A stretch of DNA of 64,000 nt from Elysia crispata. Lineage: Eukaryota > Mollusca > Gastropoda > Plakobranchidae. The stretch is taken from positions 327,501-391,500 of the forward strand of contig JAWDGP010001129.1 in assembly GCA_033675545.1 (NCBI GenBank). The letters run 5' to 3'. The first letter of the stretch is position 1, and every line of letters starts with the position of its first letter. The position numbers were made by a program, and so were the translations under genes. The notes under the pieces are model-generated. The model was not told the DNA's origin and searched no databases. It saw nothing but the letters and a program-made list of their open reading frames with translations. Below, piece by piece: positions 1-20,766 of the stretch.

Positions 1-857
1 GTTATATCCGCCACACGTTCACCACTGCCATCATTTTCAACGCCGTCCTCACCACCAATGTCGTGATCCACATCGTGAATCCATCAAAAACCCAAATGGA
101 ACATCCAATCAGCCAACCTCTATCAGCACCAACAACAACACTAACAGCAACAAAAACAACAACTGCAGTAGCAACAACTGCAACAACAACAACAACAACA
201 ACAACACCAACAACTGCAAGAACAGAGTTAGTGTCTTAAACAGCCATGGTGTAACGTAATCAGTTCTCCCTTGTTGGTCCCAAGTTTCTTGCTGAACCAA
301 ACTCGTCCGGTGTCAGCTTCCACTGCCTGACGGAGGCTGTCGTGGTGTCGACAAGGAGACACGAAATAAATCAGACAATAATTCTTGTTATCGATTTCAT
401 GCCCAAACTTTGCCATGATATGTAGTTCTTTTTTTAAATGTTTATCTTTCTAGTGCAAATCTGTCGGATTTCCCCCCTCACCCCCATAAAATCCTGCACG
501 AAGTTGCTCTGTGGTCGACTTTTTCTGACAAGTCACATAAATCAAACACCTTACGTCTTGTCCTCTAACAAGCTCTCGAACAGACCCCAGTAATTAAAAA
601 AGAATTGATTCTTCTTTTAGGATAAACATTAATCTTTTTTGTGTTTGACGATAAACATCAAATCTTGTCATGTTTGACATTAGCACAGCATTCTTCAAAA
701 GTACTCCACCACCTCCACCGACATCCTCGCACTCTTGTGGTAATCTTAACGCAGTCCTTTTTTTGTCTTTTTACTTAGTTTCGAAGCTGTCTCAACCGAT
801 TGCTTTTGAATCTTAGACTATAAGAAACAACGTGTCTAGATACACATCAACACAACT

Positions 858-860
<3 letters not shown>
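1..860. other. Non-coding stretch, CAA-rich at 110-225
   Basis: I see no supportable gene here. Bases 110-225 are a loose CAA/CAG low-complexity run, which explains the Leu-rich reading on the minus strand. A 62-codon minus-strand reading frame at 228-416 is more complex than its surroundings but matches no family I recognise. The stretch is probably part of a large intron of the downstream ZMIZ gene, because that gene's first visible exon starts mid-codon. Confidence 0.4.

Positions 861-924
<64 letters not shown>
861..924. repeat. (TC)n microsatellite
   Basis: Uninterrupted TC dinucleotide run of 64 bases. Confidence 0.97.
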
Positions 925-926
<2 letters not shown>

Positions 927-1849
927 GCGGTGGATAGGTTAGAATCTGCATAGCTCAGCAGTCGCCCATATTGATTTTTATTGTATTTTATTTCGCTGTT
1001 TGTTTGTGTGAGTGTTTGCGTGTGGGCGAGCTATTTTCGATCAAACTCGGCCGCCTAGGGTCTGTTACCGCTCGTGTGTCGTAAATCAAGACTCGCGACA
1101 GGGGGACTGAGGCTAGGTGTCCCGAGTCCCGAGCTACCTAGCGCATTGTTTACTGCATGCTACACCCCGGCCTAGTTGTACATCACATTGTTAACAGTGG
1201 GAGCAAAATTAATTTATACATACAACTGGTTTCAATAAACTGGCTGCCACACAACACCTACCATAACATCACTCTACGTTCATCAATACAGTATTATACA
1301 CCAGCAGGTCGTGCATCACCGACATTCATCAAGTATCATCGCCATCCATGTAGACTGCGCCTGTTTCTCGTACTCCATTGGTTTGGGCCACGGTTGCTTC
1401 TGCTTGTCTCTATTGTTTTCCAGTTCTGCCTCTGTCTCGCTCTCTCTTTATGTCTTTGCTAGTGTTACCTTGTGTTTCTCTCCTGTTGTCCACAATGTTA
1501 GACAGCCTCCCCCTCATTACTCTATTTTTCTCTTTTTATCCATCCTACTCATGCACGTTTCGCCTCATTTTTTTAAAATCTGTTTGTGTGTCCTGTCTAA
1601 AGACATTAACGATCTACCCGTGTGTCTGTTTGTCTATCTATCTATCTGTCTCTTAATTTATCCATCAATCTGTCTATCTCTCTGTCTATCCACACACACA
1701 CACAGAGTGGCATCTATCCTAAAACAATTTTAAGGTCTCTCTGGTGCAAACGAAAATCAGGTCATTGCGGTGACCATTACCTGTGAATGTTCTAAGCTTG
1801 TTTCCGGTTTATGCTCCGACATCATGGTTGCTTAACTGCTAGTCTTGAA
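925..1849. other. Non-coding, pyrimidine-rich
   Basis: No gene recognised. From about 1360 the plus strand is rich in short CT, TCTG and TCTA runs and ends with a short CA run near 1692. Overlapping reading frames here are hydrophobic and Cys/Ser/Leu-rich, as expected from T/C-rich DNA, and show no domain. Confidence 0.45.
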
Positions 1850-2135
1850 CCCAGCCATCTATCTTTGTACCCAGCCACCCAGGTAGCTTTTTACCTAGTC
1901 ATCTAACTAGCTTTGTACCCAGCCTAGCCACCTAGGTAGCTTTTTACCTAGTCATCTAACTAGCTTTGTACCCAGCCTAGCCACCTAGGTAGCCTTGTAC
2001 CTAGTCATCTAACTAGCTTTGTACCCAGCCTAGCCACCTAGATAGCCTTGTACCTAGTCATCTAACTAGCTTTGTACCCAGCCTAGCCACCTAGGTAGCC
2101 TTGTACCTAGTCATCTAACCAACTTTGTATCAAGG
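1850..2135. repeat. 53-bp minisatellite, left part
   Basis: About five tandem copies of a 53-bp unit. Each unit contains two related half-units built around CTAGGTAGC and CTAACTAGC, followed by TTGTACC. Copies differ at a few positions (CTTTTTACC or CCTTGTACC). The array is interrupted after 2135 by a tRNA-like segment and resumes at 2347. Confidence 0.9.
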
Positions 2136-2204
2136 TAAGAATTATAAGAGCTAGCATTTTAGGTAGTGCTCAGCAGTGATTAGGGTAAGGCTTCTAAGTG
2201 AAAA

Positions 2205-2330
2205 TGACCGAAAATGCTTGAATTGGTGGGATTAGAACCATCGATTTATAGATGCTTTGGCACCCATCGCCTTGCCACTCAAAGACAACATAGCTTATAC
2301 CAATACGCCACTACGCTCCCTAAAAAGAGA
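2205..2330 (-). mobile_element. tRNA-derived SINE-like segment
   Basis: Read on the minus strand, the segment has an A-box-like word (GTGGCGTATTGGT, complement of about 2300-2312) and, some 60 bases downstream, a B-box word (GGTTCTAATCC, complement of 2229-2239), the internal Pol III promoter pair of tRNA-derived SINEs. The T-arm stem is decayed and no intact cloverleaf forms, so it is not a functional tRNA. It sits exactly where the 53-bp minisatellite is interrupted, as an insertion would. The ends are not defined. Confidence 0.4.
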
Positions 2331-2346
2331 GTTTCATGGCTCTCAC

Positions 2347-2485
2347 TAAGCCACCTAGGTAGTCTTGTACCCAGCCACCTAGCTAGCTTTGTACCCAATC
2401 ATCTATTAGCTTTGTAACCCAGCCACCTAGCTAGCATTGTACCCAATCATCTACTAGCTTTGTACCCAGCCACCTAGCTAGCTTT
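2347..2485. repeat. 53-bp minisatellite, right part
   Basis: Continues the CCACCTAGCTAGC-TTTGTACCCA motif of 1850-2135, in a more degenerate, half-unit register. Confidence 0.8.
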
Positions 2486-3386
2486 GGAAAGCCACTTAGC
2501 TATCGAGTCAGCCAGCACGTAGAGTGCTGTTCTCTTGTTTGACCCACTGGTTTTACCGGTGTTATCCTCCACTAACAGTTAAAACCTGGAGATAATGAGA
2601 TTAGAGCTTGTTTGTTTGTTTTTGTTTTAATATAATAATATTTATTTGCCTTACTTTATTTGGCAAACGTGTTTGAAAAAAAATAGAGCAAGGCTTTGTG
2701 TGAGAGGAGGGAGATAGTTGGTTCAAGTGTGTGGGTGGGGGGCAGGCCGTGTGTTATTTTAAAAGTATGTTAGCAGATGGTTGGCTTGAGGGTAAAGAGA
2801 AAGTTCGAACAAAACCAAGGGGTAGGGGAGGGTCAAACAAAATGGGTGTATGATTTGAAAACTGCTGGGCCCAGGAGCGTGAAGCAGAACGGCCAGCTGT
2901 CACGGCTAACGGCTGCTGCTCACTGCTCCTCCCGACAGCGGCATGTTGTCCTCACTCACACCCTGCCATGCTGTAGCTTGGAGCTTCTGCTAACAAGGGC
3001 GGTGGGAGAGGGAGGAAATAATTCCCTCCCTCTGAATGTGTTTGACTGATACGATATCTTGTACAGACGCTCTCCTCCAAGGTTGCGTGTGAGACTTTGT
3101 TATGTTGACTGTTGCTAGGGAGTGAGCTACACAAAATGATACGCGCCGTGAATATTTCATGGAGGGGAGGCAACTCGTGCGAACTGCTGTGGAGACAAGA
3201 AATGATTGCTGTTTTGTCTTTGTTCTCGTTATCATCATTTTTGTTTTCACCTTTTTGTACTCGTCAGTGTGGATTCTGGCCGGTTTGCGCAAATGCTATG
3301 GATGGTTGTGACAATATCACTAATACTGTAATGTCGAACTACGGAATTTTCAAATTACGTGTATTGGTTTACCTCACAAGACTTTC

Positions 3387-3388
<2 letters not shown>
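2486..3388. other. Non-coding stretch
   Basis: No gene recognised on either strand. Short reading frames at 2777-3049 and 2952-3292 overlap each other in several frames and show no domain or splice-consistent context. Confidence 0.4.

Positions 3389-3451
<63 letters not shown>
3389..3451. repeat. (CT)n microsatellite
   Basis: Uninterrupted CT run of about 62 bases. Confidence 0.97.
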
Positions 3452-3454
<3 letters not shown>

Positions 3455-3657
3455 TCTGCTCAGGACTCTATCCACTGTGTTAAATCCCTACCAATGCGCC
3501 GGTCATGACATGACACACTCTCCAGATCACACCAGCTCTAGTTCTCGTAAATCGGACTGAATGCGAAACAATTAAGTACCGTTTGTCTGAAGTATAAAAC
3601 CACTCCATGTTCTCTCTGTCTGGGCGAACCATGGATTGTCCATCTCACATGTCGAGG

Positions 3658-3842
3658 CCGCTGAGTGTCTCCTGACTGACCGGCCGCCGAGTGTCTCCTG
3701 ACTGACCGGCCGCCGAGTGTCTCCTGACTGACCGGCCGCTGAGTGTCTCCTGACTGACCGGCCGCCGAGTGTCTCCTGACTGACCGGCCGCCGAGTGTCT
3801 CCTGACTGACCGGCCGCTGAGTGTCTCCTGACTGACCGGCCG
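3658..3842. repeat. 26-bp GC-rich minisatellite
   Basis: Seven tandem copies of a 26-bp unit containing GAGTGTCTCCTGACTGACCG. Units alternate between GCCGAG and GCTGAG at one site. Because 26 is not a multiple of 3, the same unit is read in all frames, which produces the repetitive open frames on the minus strand at 3572-4139; these are not genes. Confidence 0.95.
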
Positions 3843-5291
3843 CCGGTACCAGGGATTGATTGACACGACACTGACAGACCAGGTGAAGGCTAGGGCGAGA
3901 CTGGACAGGATCGTATTACACCCAGGCCGGACACTGGTCAACCAACAGCTTCTACAGCCATGGTTTGGCGGCCTTGTAACCGGAGGGTAAACTGCGACCA
4001 TCGTGTAGCGCCCTGTCCAGTGGCTGCTGGTGGTGTTAGGGTCAGACATGAGCCACACTGACAAACACATGAGAGAAAGGCCAAGTACTGATCCAGACTG
4101 GCTTTCCTGTGTCTTCCCACACCGAGTCGCCTCACACACTGGTGGATGACGGTTAGAAAAGTTCTCAGACTCTGATACTGCTGACCCAGATCGCAGCTCC
4201 TTTGATCAGTCGTGGGAAAAAAACCCATTGTCTTCGCGCCGAGTGCTTAGCGCCATCACTGTCCTCCAGATTCGCTATTGTTTTTTTTTTCTTCTTTTTT
4301 ATTTTGTGTTTATAGAAATTACTATAAGCTTATTGTCTTGTAGTGCAAGAGTAGCAAGTCGTATTTTTTTAAATTTTTATGACCAAGCCAGACTTTGGGA
4401 ATGTTTAATATAATTTGCGTTGTCAAGCCACTCTCCACATTAACTTCCCCCCCCCCCCCCCCAAAAAAAAAAAAAAAAAAAAAAAAAACTATCGCTGTAA
4501 TCTAACCAACCTAACCAACGTGATTGTGAGATTATCTAGTGATACAGAGATAGCCTTGGTAACTTCAGAGGTCTACACGAACAAGAAAATAAGAGATAAA
4601 CTTCACGACTTTCAAAGATAAGTATCATGGAAGTTTGTTTTTTTTTTTTTTGTAACGAATAGTGTATTGTTAGAATCGTGACCTTGTGAAGTTTGATGCT
4701 GAACTCATCACGGCTGGCTTTACCTTAAAACACGTCTCAAGCTGTGTTATGGGTTTAAGTTTTTGGTTAGTCGTCCACAGCCTGTTCTGATCACTATTGG
4801 ACGCGCTGCTTTACGGCTGGCTGTTCAGTATTTCTCAAGATTTTCCTGAAAACTTATGAGCTCCGCCGAGCTGATGTTTGAAAAACAAAATAGTTCTAAA
4901 TATAGATAGAAACGTAACCAAAATCTGACGTAAAAAATTTTGAAAAAGAAATTAAAAATGAAGCTTTTGCAAGTTGTCACCAAGTTGGACCGAAGCAGAG
5001 TCGAAATCAGGGCGGACACAATCAGGCATGTCAGAGTGACATCTGCTGCGCTGTCGTGTTTGTTTAAGGGACGTGTCCAAGATAAGCAACGGTTGGGCAT
5101 GTCATTGTCATACACTGCGTCAGTTAGTAAATAGATTAGACATAATTATCGCGCTTGATTAGCATGAAGCTGTAACGAACTCGTCACTGTGGCTTGGTAG
5201 ATGATTGAAGATATCAATCTTCGTGTGTGAAGATCGAGCAAGTAATTTTAATTTGTATTGGTTTTGTTTTGTATTAAGACGATGTGCGTGT
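3843..5291. other. Non-coding stretch with homopolymers
   Basis: No gene recognised. It contains a run of 16 C followed directly by 26 A at 4447-4488 and T runs near 4275 and 4638. Reading frames are short and overlap one another on both strands. Confidence 0.4.
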
Positions 5292-5299
5292 TCTCTCTC

Positions 5300-5354
<55 letters not shown>
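5292..5354. repeat. (CT)n microsatellite
   Basis: CT run with one TGTC interruption near its start. Confidence 0.95.
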
Positions 5355-5356
<2 letters not shown>

Positions 5357-5869
5357 CCGTTCTGCTCAACGACTCGAGAATCGAGGTCTCAGACTTACTG
5401 TAATACGAGTCGTGACCAGAAACCAGTGACCTTCTGTGCCTGATCTGGCTTGACCTGTTGTATAACCTGGCCAGCTCTCCCTAGAGAGGGCAGATCAGTC
5501 CAGTGACTGTGGCCGCTGTTTGGGCAAGTGCTGTGGCTGTACCAGCGCTACAAGCCTGGATCACTAGCATCGATGTTGGTCCATGTCTCGCCTGTCTTAT
5601 TTTGTTTTTGGGCGTGGGTTTTCCTGCCGCGGTCAACTTAACGGTACAGTATGTTTGCCCTACACCTGGTAAAGACCTGTCTCAGTCCTTCGGTGTTCAG
5701 AGCTAGATCTCAGGAGGTAAGATTCAGATCTACAGTAGAATCACACCTCCAGCTTGCCCCACCTCGCTTACAGTGTGACTGACAGACTGTGGGGTCACAC
5801 AACCTACGATATGGAGTAGAGCAAAGGGGCTGAACTCTGCCTGAAAGCTATGTTTAGGGCATTATTATC

Positions 5870-5938
5870 ATCTCTCTCTCTCTCTCTCTTCTCCCTCCCC
5901 TTTCTCTCTCTCTTTCTCTCTCTCTTCTCCCTCCCCCT

Positions 5939-5973
<35 letters not shown>

Positions 5974-6158
5974 CCTCTTCTCTCTCGCTCTCTCTCTTCT
6001 CCCTCCCCCTTCTCTCTCTCTCTCTTCTCCCTCCCCCTTCTCTCTCTCTCTTCTCCCTCCCCCTTCTCTCTCTCTCGCTCTCTCTCTCTTCTCCCTCCCC
6101 CTTCTCTCTCTCTCTCTTCTCCCTCCCCCTTCTCTAACTCTCTTCTCCCTCCCCCTTC

Positions 6159-6205
<47 letters not shown>

Positions 6206-6206
6206 G
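5870..6206. repeat. Long polypyrimidine minisatellite
   Basis: About 335 bases that are almost purely C and T on the plus strand. Two single G and one AA are the only purine interruptions. A CTTCTCCCTCCCCCTTCTC core recurs about eight times, separated by (CT)n spacers of varying length. Confidence 0.95.
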
Positions 6207-7384
6207 AGAGGATGAGAGGTGAGAGAGGAAGGCGAAGAGAGCCCGGGCTTGAGGATGCGAGATTGACCCGGCCAGGGCACGGAGATGCTCGGGCGCGGGA
6301 GGCTCTGTCTGAACTGCACGGATTTTAGTTCGGTAGATCCAGTTATGTCATTTGTTTGAGAAGGGAGGGGGACAGTATACAGTCGTTGGGAGATAAGAGT
6401 CTCTGTGGAACAGTCAGCTATTGAAAGGAAACACGTCTCTGAAAAACTTGGCTTGCTCCTCTCTAGGAAAGAAAGCCTTCCAGGAAGTAAGCGGAAAGCC
6501 TATACGTTCAGTCTCCATCGCTTTGAAAATATTGAATATGATTGTTTTTTGTTTAACCTGTGAGTAAGGCCATCCCTTTTCTGTCTATCTGTCTGTCTCT
6601 CTCTTTCTCTTTCTCTCTCACTCTCTATCTATCACACACACATACCCATACATACATATTTTCTGCACTGTCTGTCACTTGCCTTTTTCACGCCCTCAAC
6701 TCTCAATAGGTTTCTTAATTGTCTCCTACTCTCCACTGTTAGAGAGGCGGATATTTTTAGAATCTCCGTATCGAGTTTCCTCTTCTTAAAGGACTTTTCG
6801 GTAAGAAGCCGAGTTTCGCCCCCAGTGTTTGTGGAAACTGGCCACCCGCCCATGCAGTCCTGGTGCTATTATTAGTAGCCTTAATTTCACCCAGCTTGCT
6901 GGATGGATTACACTGAGGGGCTGCGGGACTGCAACTCGATTTAAGCCTCCAACTGGGAGATTGTATGTGTGTGAGATAGATAGATAGATAGATAGGGAGA
7001 GAGATAGAGAGGGAGAGAGAGAGACAGACAGACAGAGACTGTGGCGGCTACTTAATTTACCGCATTGTCTGCCAATAGCTGCAACTTTCCATTTTTGTTA
7101 CCAGTTTTCTTGTGGTCGAGCCATGTCTGCTTTGAGACATCTGTGGTGGTCTCGTTGTTAGAACACCTACTGACAGGAAAGAATGTAAAACAGCTAATTA
7201 AATAACCGCAGTCCCCGCGCTCGTAGGTTAAGTTAATACAGTAGCTGTTTACAATGGAAAGATTGAGCGGCTGAGTTTTACTGAGTCATGAACTGTGGCG
7301 ACATATTATGGAAATACAGAGACAAAAACAGATTGGAAGATCATGACTCTTGAAGAAATTATTCGTATCGTCATGGTGACAGGA
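6207..7384. other. Non-coding, with TAGA/GAGA/CAGA runs
   Basis: No gene recognised. 6973-7039 is a compound TAGA, GAGA and CAGA repeat. 6586-6640 is a TCTG/TCTC/TCTA run. Confidence 0.45.
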
Positions 7385-7479
7385 TGACGTATGCATTGAC
7401 GTGTCCTGACATGGGGACAGAATGACGTTCGCAACGACGCGCCTTGATTCCACTGATTGGCTCTTGGAGTTTGACGTCA
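7385..7479. promoter_or_regulatory. Cluster of CRE/ATF-like TGACGT sites
   Basis: Four TGACGT half-sites fall within 95 bases, at 7385, 7397, 7433 and 7472. The last is the full palindrome TGACGTCA (7472-7479). An inverted CCAAT word (ATTGG, near 7456) lies just before it. It lies about 670 bases upstream of the first visible ZMIZ coding exon, so an internal promoter or intronic enhancer is possible. No TATA word or transcript start is evident. Confidence 0.35.
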
Positions 7480-8144
7480 TCACTGTTTGGTGGAACTGGT
7501 ACTTTGATTTCTCATCGATGGAATGGTTCATTTAGCTTTGGTAGAGATGTGAAAAGTTCATAAGCAAATCATTATAAGAGATGATCTTTCCAGGGGCTCG
7601 AATTGATTAATTGTCCAGGCCAGGAGGAATGGAACTATTAACGAATTTTGTTCAAAATGTTACGTGTTCCAAGAGGTTTAAAAAAAAATTCTACTAGAAC
7701 AACTAAACCACTGAGCACTGAGAGTGGAGGTGGCTATTGGTCATCACCTCGCTTCCGTGCCACCTGCTACTGTACTCAGGGCTGAACGTGGCTTTTGTCT
7801 GTAAAAGTGCACCCTGCAAAGCGCATTGCCGGAACATGCTCCATGTTCGGCACACGGAGGCTGATAGATGGAAATATTTCGAAACCGACCAGGAAACTGT
7901 ACTTTTGCACTCGGTTCTGGAACAGTCCCATTCCATTTTTCAAACTTGTGTACAGACGATTTTTTGCCTTTGATTGACCAATCTGAGATTTCATTGTTCT
8001 AGGGATTCACTGAAAAATTAGATTAAATTAAATACGTGAAATAATAAAATATATAACTGACTTTTGAGATGGTCCGGATTTGCAATTGAATTATGATAAA
8101 ATCTTTATAAACAATTTTCTCTCTCTCTCTTCCCATGACTGTAG
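7480..8144 (+). other. Intron preceding first visible ZMIZ exon
   Basis: The stretch ends in a polypyrimidine tract and AG acceptor (CTCTCTCTCTTCCCATGACTGTAG at 8121-8144). I found no upstream ZMIZ exon between 1 and 8144. Overlapping frames at 7703-7994 on both strands show no family. Confidence 0.5.
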
Positions 8145-16879
<8,735 letters not shown>

Positions 16880-17349
16880 TGCATTATCCAGTCTTCAGTT
16901 GAGACATGGCATCCTTAATGCTGACATCCATAGCTTTTTTCTGGAGGCACTCAAGGGCATCCAAGTTTTGTAGGGCACGTCAGAGTGTTAAGAAAATGAT
17001 GGAGCTCTTGACAATTGGTTCCCCAGGGATAACTCAGCTGACCTGCACCTAACTAGCTTGTGTCTGGTGTGGCTTAAGGGTCTTCTCAAGCAACAGTTCT
17101 GCATTCCTCAAATGATCTTAAGATTAGAGAAGCTGCCTGAAGAAACAGAGCTTCTCGGCAATGAATGTGCCCCACTTCAACTTTCAGATCACATTTTGCT
17201 TGCAGGTGCCCGTTGTTCTCTAACCACTACAGCCATCGCACTCAACTCGTCTCACATGGTGGTCCTTTCTTCTCCATTAGATTTGTGTGGAGTAAAGAAT
17301 GCATGCGATTATAAGCATGATCAATAAACGAAAAAAAAAAAAAAAAAAA
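16880..17349 (+). other. ZMIZ proximal 3' UTR with AATAAA and A19
   Basis: Follows the stop codon. AATAAA is at 17323-17328, only two bases before a run of 19 A (17331-17349). Normal cleavage lies 10-30 bases after the signal, so the A run is either chance or a retroposed tail; the 3' UTR may continue further. Confidence 0.5.
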
Positions 17350-20300
17350 CAATCTTGCAAGAACATCCCCTTCCCTCTCCTTGGCAAAACACACTAAAGC
17401 TGTACTGTGATTTATTTTAGGCTTTTAGCATGAGCAAGTAACTGGTCAACATAGGCAGCAACTTTTAACCAATGTGGTAATGGACTCACGTGGGATTATG
17501 ACACTTCTTGCCACTTGGTTTCTTGTTGGCCATTTATCTTTCTGTATCCTGGATTATTTCCATGTTTCAAATGTTGCAAGAGTCACTGTTGCTAGTTGGT
17601 TTTTTTTTTTTGTGTGAATATCTATTCTATGTGACTACTGCAGGTACCTTATATGTATCAATTTGGTGGTCTAAGACCAAACTTAAGGGGTTGTGGATAA
17701 ACATGACAAAAATCTGGAATTCAAACTGGAAACCAGGTCTGTGCTTTTGGATTCAAATTTGCAAACCAACAACCCAAGTCTTGGATTCAGACATACAAAC
17801 TATCCCCCCTGATGCTTCAAACAACAGCTGAATAGGTTGTAAAGACCTTTTTTGTTTATTGGATTATCATCATCTCAGTTTTTGCAAACGATATCTGGAC
17901 TGGTTTTCAATGATATTCGCAACCAGATGGCTTGGTTGCCTGAGAAGACATTTTTCACAGGGATCTTTTTTTCACTCCCTATCCATAACCACTGGTGTGA
18001 TCCATCCATACCAATGAACCATATCAGCAGAGACAAGCTAAACAATAACCAACCATATCACGGGAGTCAAGTAACCTGCTGGTCCAAGTCTACTTGCTGA
18101 GTGATCATCATTTCTCCAACCAGGGCTGCGGCACTCAAAACAAATCTATTATTGCAGTTGCATGCATTCTTCATGGCATATTGAAATTGAATCAAAAGTG
18201 TAGGTAAAAGGACGACATTTTGATTGGGACAAATCAAGGCCTAGCGTATGGATTACAATTCTAACAAGAATTCGTTTTCAGCCTTCCATTCTCCTCACTG
18301 CTCTATCACCCTCTTTCAGCTGTTAATTCTTCCACCCTTTGGAGTATCAAAGTTGATCTATATCAGCAAAGAAGTCCTAAAGCGCAATGCTATAACCACC
18401 AACTTTTTCAGCAAAACTAAACCAAGTTGTACATTTTGTTATCCTGTCATTTGCAATTTTAATCTACTGCCTGCTGGCTGGCAAGTATGTGATATTGATT
18501 CATGCTACAGCAGAAATTCTTTACCTCTGTCCAAGCCCTCTTTCCTTGCCTGACGCACTATTTTAAAAAGGAATACGCAGGATCTTCTTCATTGTCCTTA
18601 ACGTAGCAAACCAAGAAGGGACAAGACAAAATGTCTGACAATTTTTATTATTTTTTTTTATCTCAGCAACAGTACCAACCTATCACAAATAAATCCAAAT
18701 TTCCATTTTCTCCATCATCTTTCACAAAGTCTGTGCGGAGGGTACCGAGGGAATGTAGATATTATTGTCACACTGTGCAAATTGTATGATAATCTATACC
18801 TTTGACATGACATTTTCTCTGTTGTTGTGAAAAGCAAGCCCTTCTTGGCAAATGATATATATATATACTATATACATATACATAAATATACAAAGAGAAA
18901 TGTGTGCGAAATTGCAAATTTCTTTTTTAACAAAATCAACATTTTACTGTTAAGAATGTCAGGACAGCTTGTGTTTAATAGATCTTTTATGTCATGTCAA
19001 AATTTTGTTTGCATTTTGCATTATGGTTCACACAATCTTTATAAGTTTGGGATCCTTGTTCTGAAATCTTCTAAACTTCTGCCCTTTGATAGACTTACAC
19101 AGTTACAGTAAACAAAAGTGATCAGACAAAAAAAAAGCCATTGAAAATGATTTGGCCTCACTTAATTTTTATTTGTTGGCGCAAAGTGATCTTTGAAATA
19201 CCCTTCATTTTTCTATTGAATTGCCAAGTCTTGTTTTAACAGACTTGCCCTCCATCACCAATATCTCTTTTCTTTGAGAACTACTCTAGATCCTTGGTAT
19301 AGCTGTCCCTTCTTATTCCCCGAATATGATTCAAGATAAACTAAATTTTTAGAATATATCCTGGACATGTGACTAAGTCTTTCTTTCTTTTTTTTTTTTT
19401 AAATTGTAGAATTTGTTTTGAATCTCCAAAATCATAAAGGCTTTCATGCTGTTAACTAAAAAAAAACAACATTTCAATAAATCTACCAGTCATGTTTAAC
19501 TTCAAAATGTCAGTCAGAGATCAACCAACAGTCTGCAATGTTATTCTTCCTGTGCTTTTTTGCTGATGATGACAAACCAGTTTTGGGAAAGAAAGTGTGA
19601 AAAATTAAATATTGTTGGAATCTTGAAATGTGAAAAAAATGTAAAGAAAAAAGTGACATCTTAAAAGTATAATCAAGCAAGCAATGAAGAAAAATTTACG
19701 TTATAGAAAAATGAAACTCATGCAAAGTAAAGGATTTATCACAAATGATGAAATCATTCAAAAGTTGACCTATCATGGAAACAGAAATGTTGTATAACAT
19801 GAAGTAAGCCAGTTGGACTTTCCCCAGAACCTCTCCCACCACAGGCCACTAATAAATTTTATTTGCTTGGTTTTTCTCTCTCTGAGAGGTCAGTATTTTG
19901 GGCCATATTCTATGTAGGTCAGTATATGCTTTATGTGTGCTGGCATATCATGGATCACATACAGGCAGCAGCTTTCTCTTCCATCTGATCACACTTTCTC
20001 TCATTCTCTCCATCTAACAATATTGCAGCTTCTAACGCTATTTTAAAGAAAAATTCGCATTATTTTGATTGTTACCCATAAACATCTTAGCTTCAACTCA
20101 AAGCTGAATTTTTTTTATAAAGTTAATGATACCAAATTTTGAGAATTAAAGATAACCTAAGACCAAATGTCCAGACGGACATTTGTTGAATACAAACTTC
20201 TTGGGGTGAGCGTTAACATATAATTTTCTTTTTACTTTTGATATTAGAAAATAAATCTGTTTTATTTCTTAAACAAAAATCTGGGACAGACTCTCTACTT

Positions 20301-20725
20301 GGCATATTGATACAACTTTATGATAAATCTTAATCCATATTTAAATGACAAAAGAAAGCAGAAAAAGGGTGTGACACTTTTTATTCCAACATTATATTTA
20401 AACTACAAACCAATAGCTCCTAATCTCAAAAACTGGCTCTTAAAATACTATGGTACTGCAGATTTTATTTGCATGGCATCCTATACTCTTTCTCTCTTTA
20501 ATTCAATTTTTTTTTTCGTTGTCTTTCTCTCTTCATTTCTCATTCTCAGTTCCTCCCTCAGGTCTCGTTTCTCACGATGCTCTTGATTCTGATCCCATCC
20601 TCACTCTCTTGCGAGCATTGATGTTAAATTATATTGAACCTTAGAGGCTCAGAGCAGCCCTCTGGCAACAGTTATCACCATTGTGTACATTTTTTCAAAA
20701 TCTGTATTTGAAGAATACCAATGTG

Positions 20726-20727
<2 letters not shown>

Positions 20728-20762
<35 letters not shown>

Positions 20763-20766
20763 TATT
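20728..20766. repeat. (TA)n microsatellite
   Basis: TA run with one CA interruption near its end. Confidence 0.9.

Noticed and set aside
228-416. Minus-strand 62-codon frame with EADTGRVWFSKKLG
   Set aside because: The phrase recalls PQQ-type beta-propeller repeats (DADTGKVLW), but one short match without splice sites or neighbouring repeats is not enough.
2205-2330. Functional tRNA gene on the minus strand
   Set aside because: A- and B-box words exist, but the T stem does not pair and no intact cloverleaf or anticodon arm could be drawn.
3572-4228. Minus-strand frames of 96-164 codons
   Set aside because: Largely the 26-bp minisatellite read in several frames; the non-repeat tails match no family.
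17020-17055. TTCCCCAGGGATAACTCAGC resembles a conserved large-subunit rRNA word (CAGGGATAACTGGC)
   Set aside because: The similarity stops after about a dozen bases and lies in the ZMIZ 3' UTR; no rRNA context around it.
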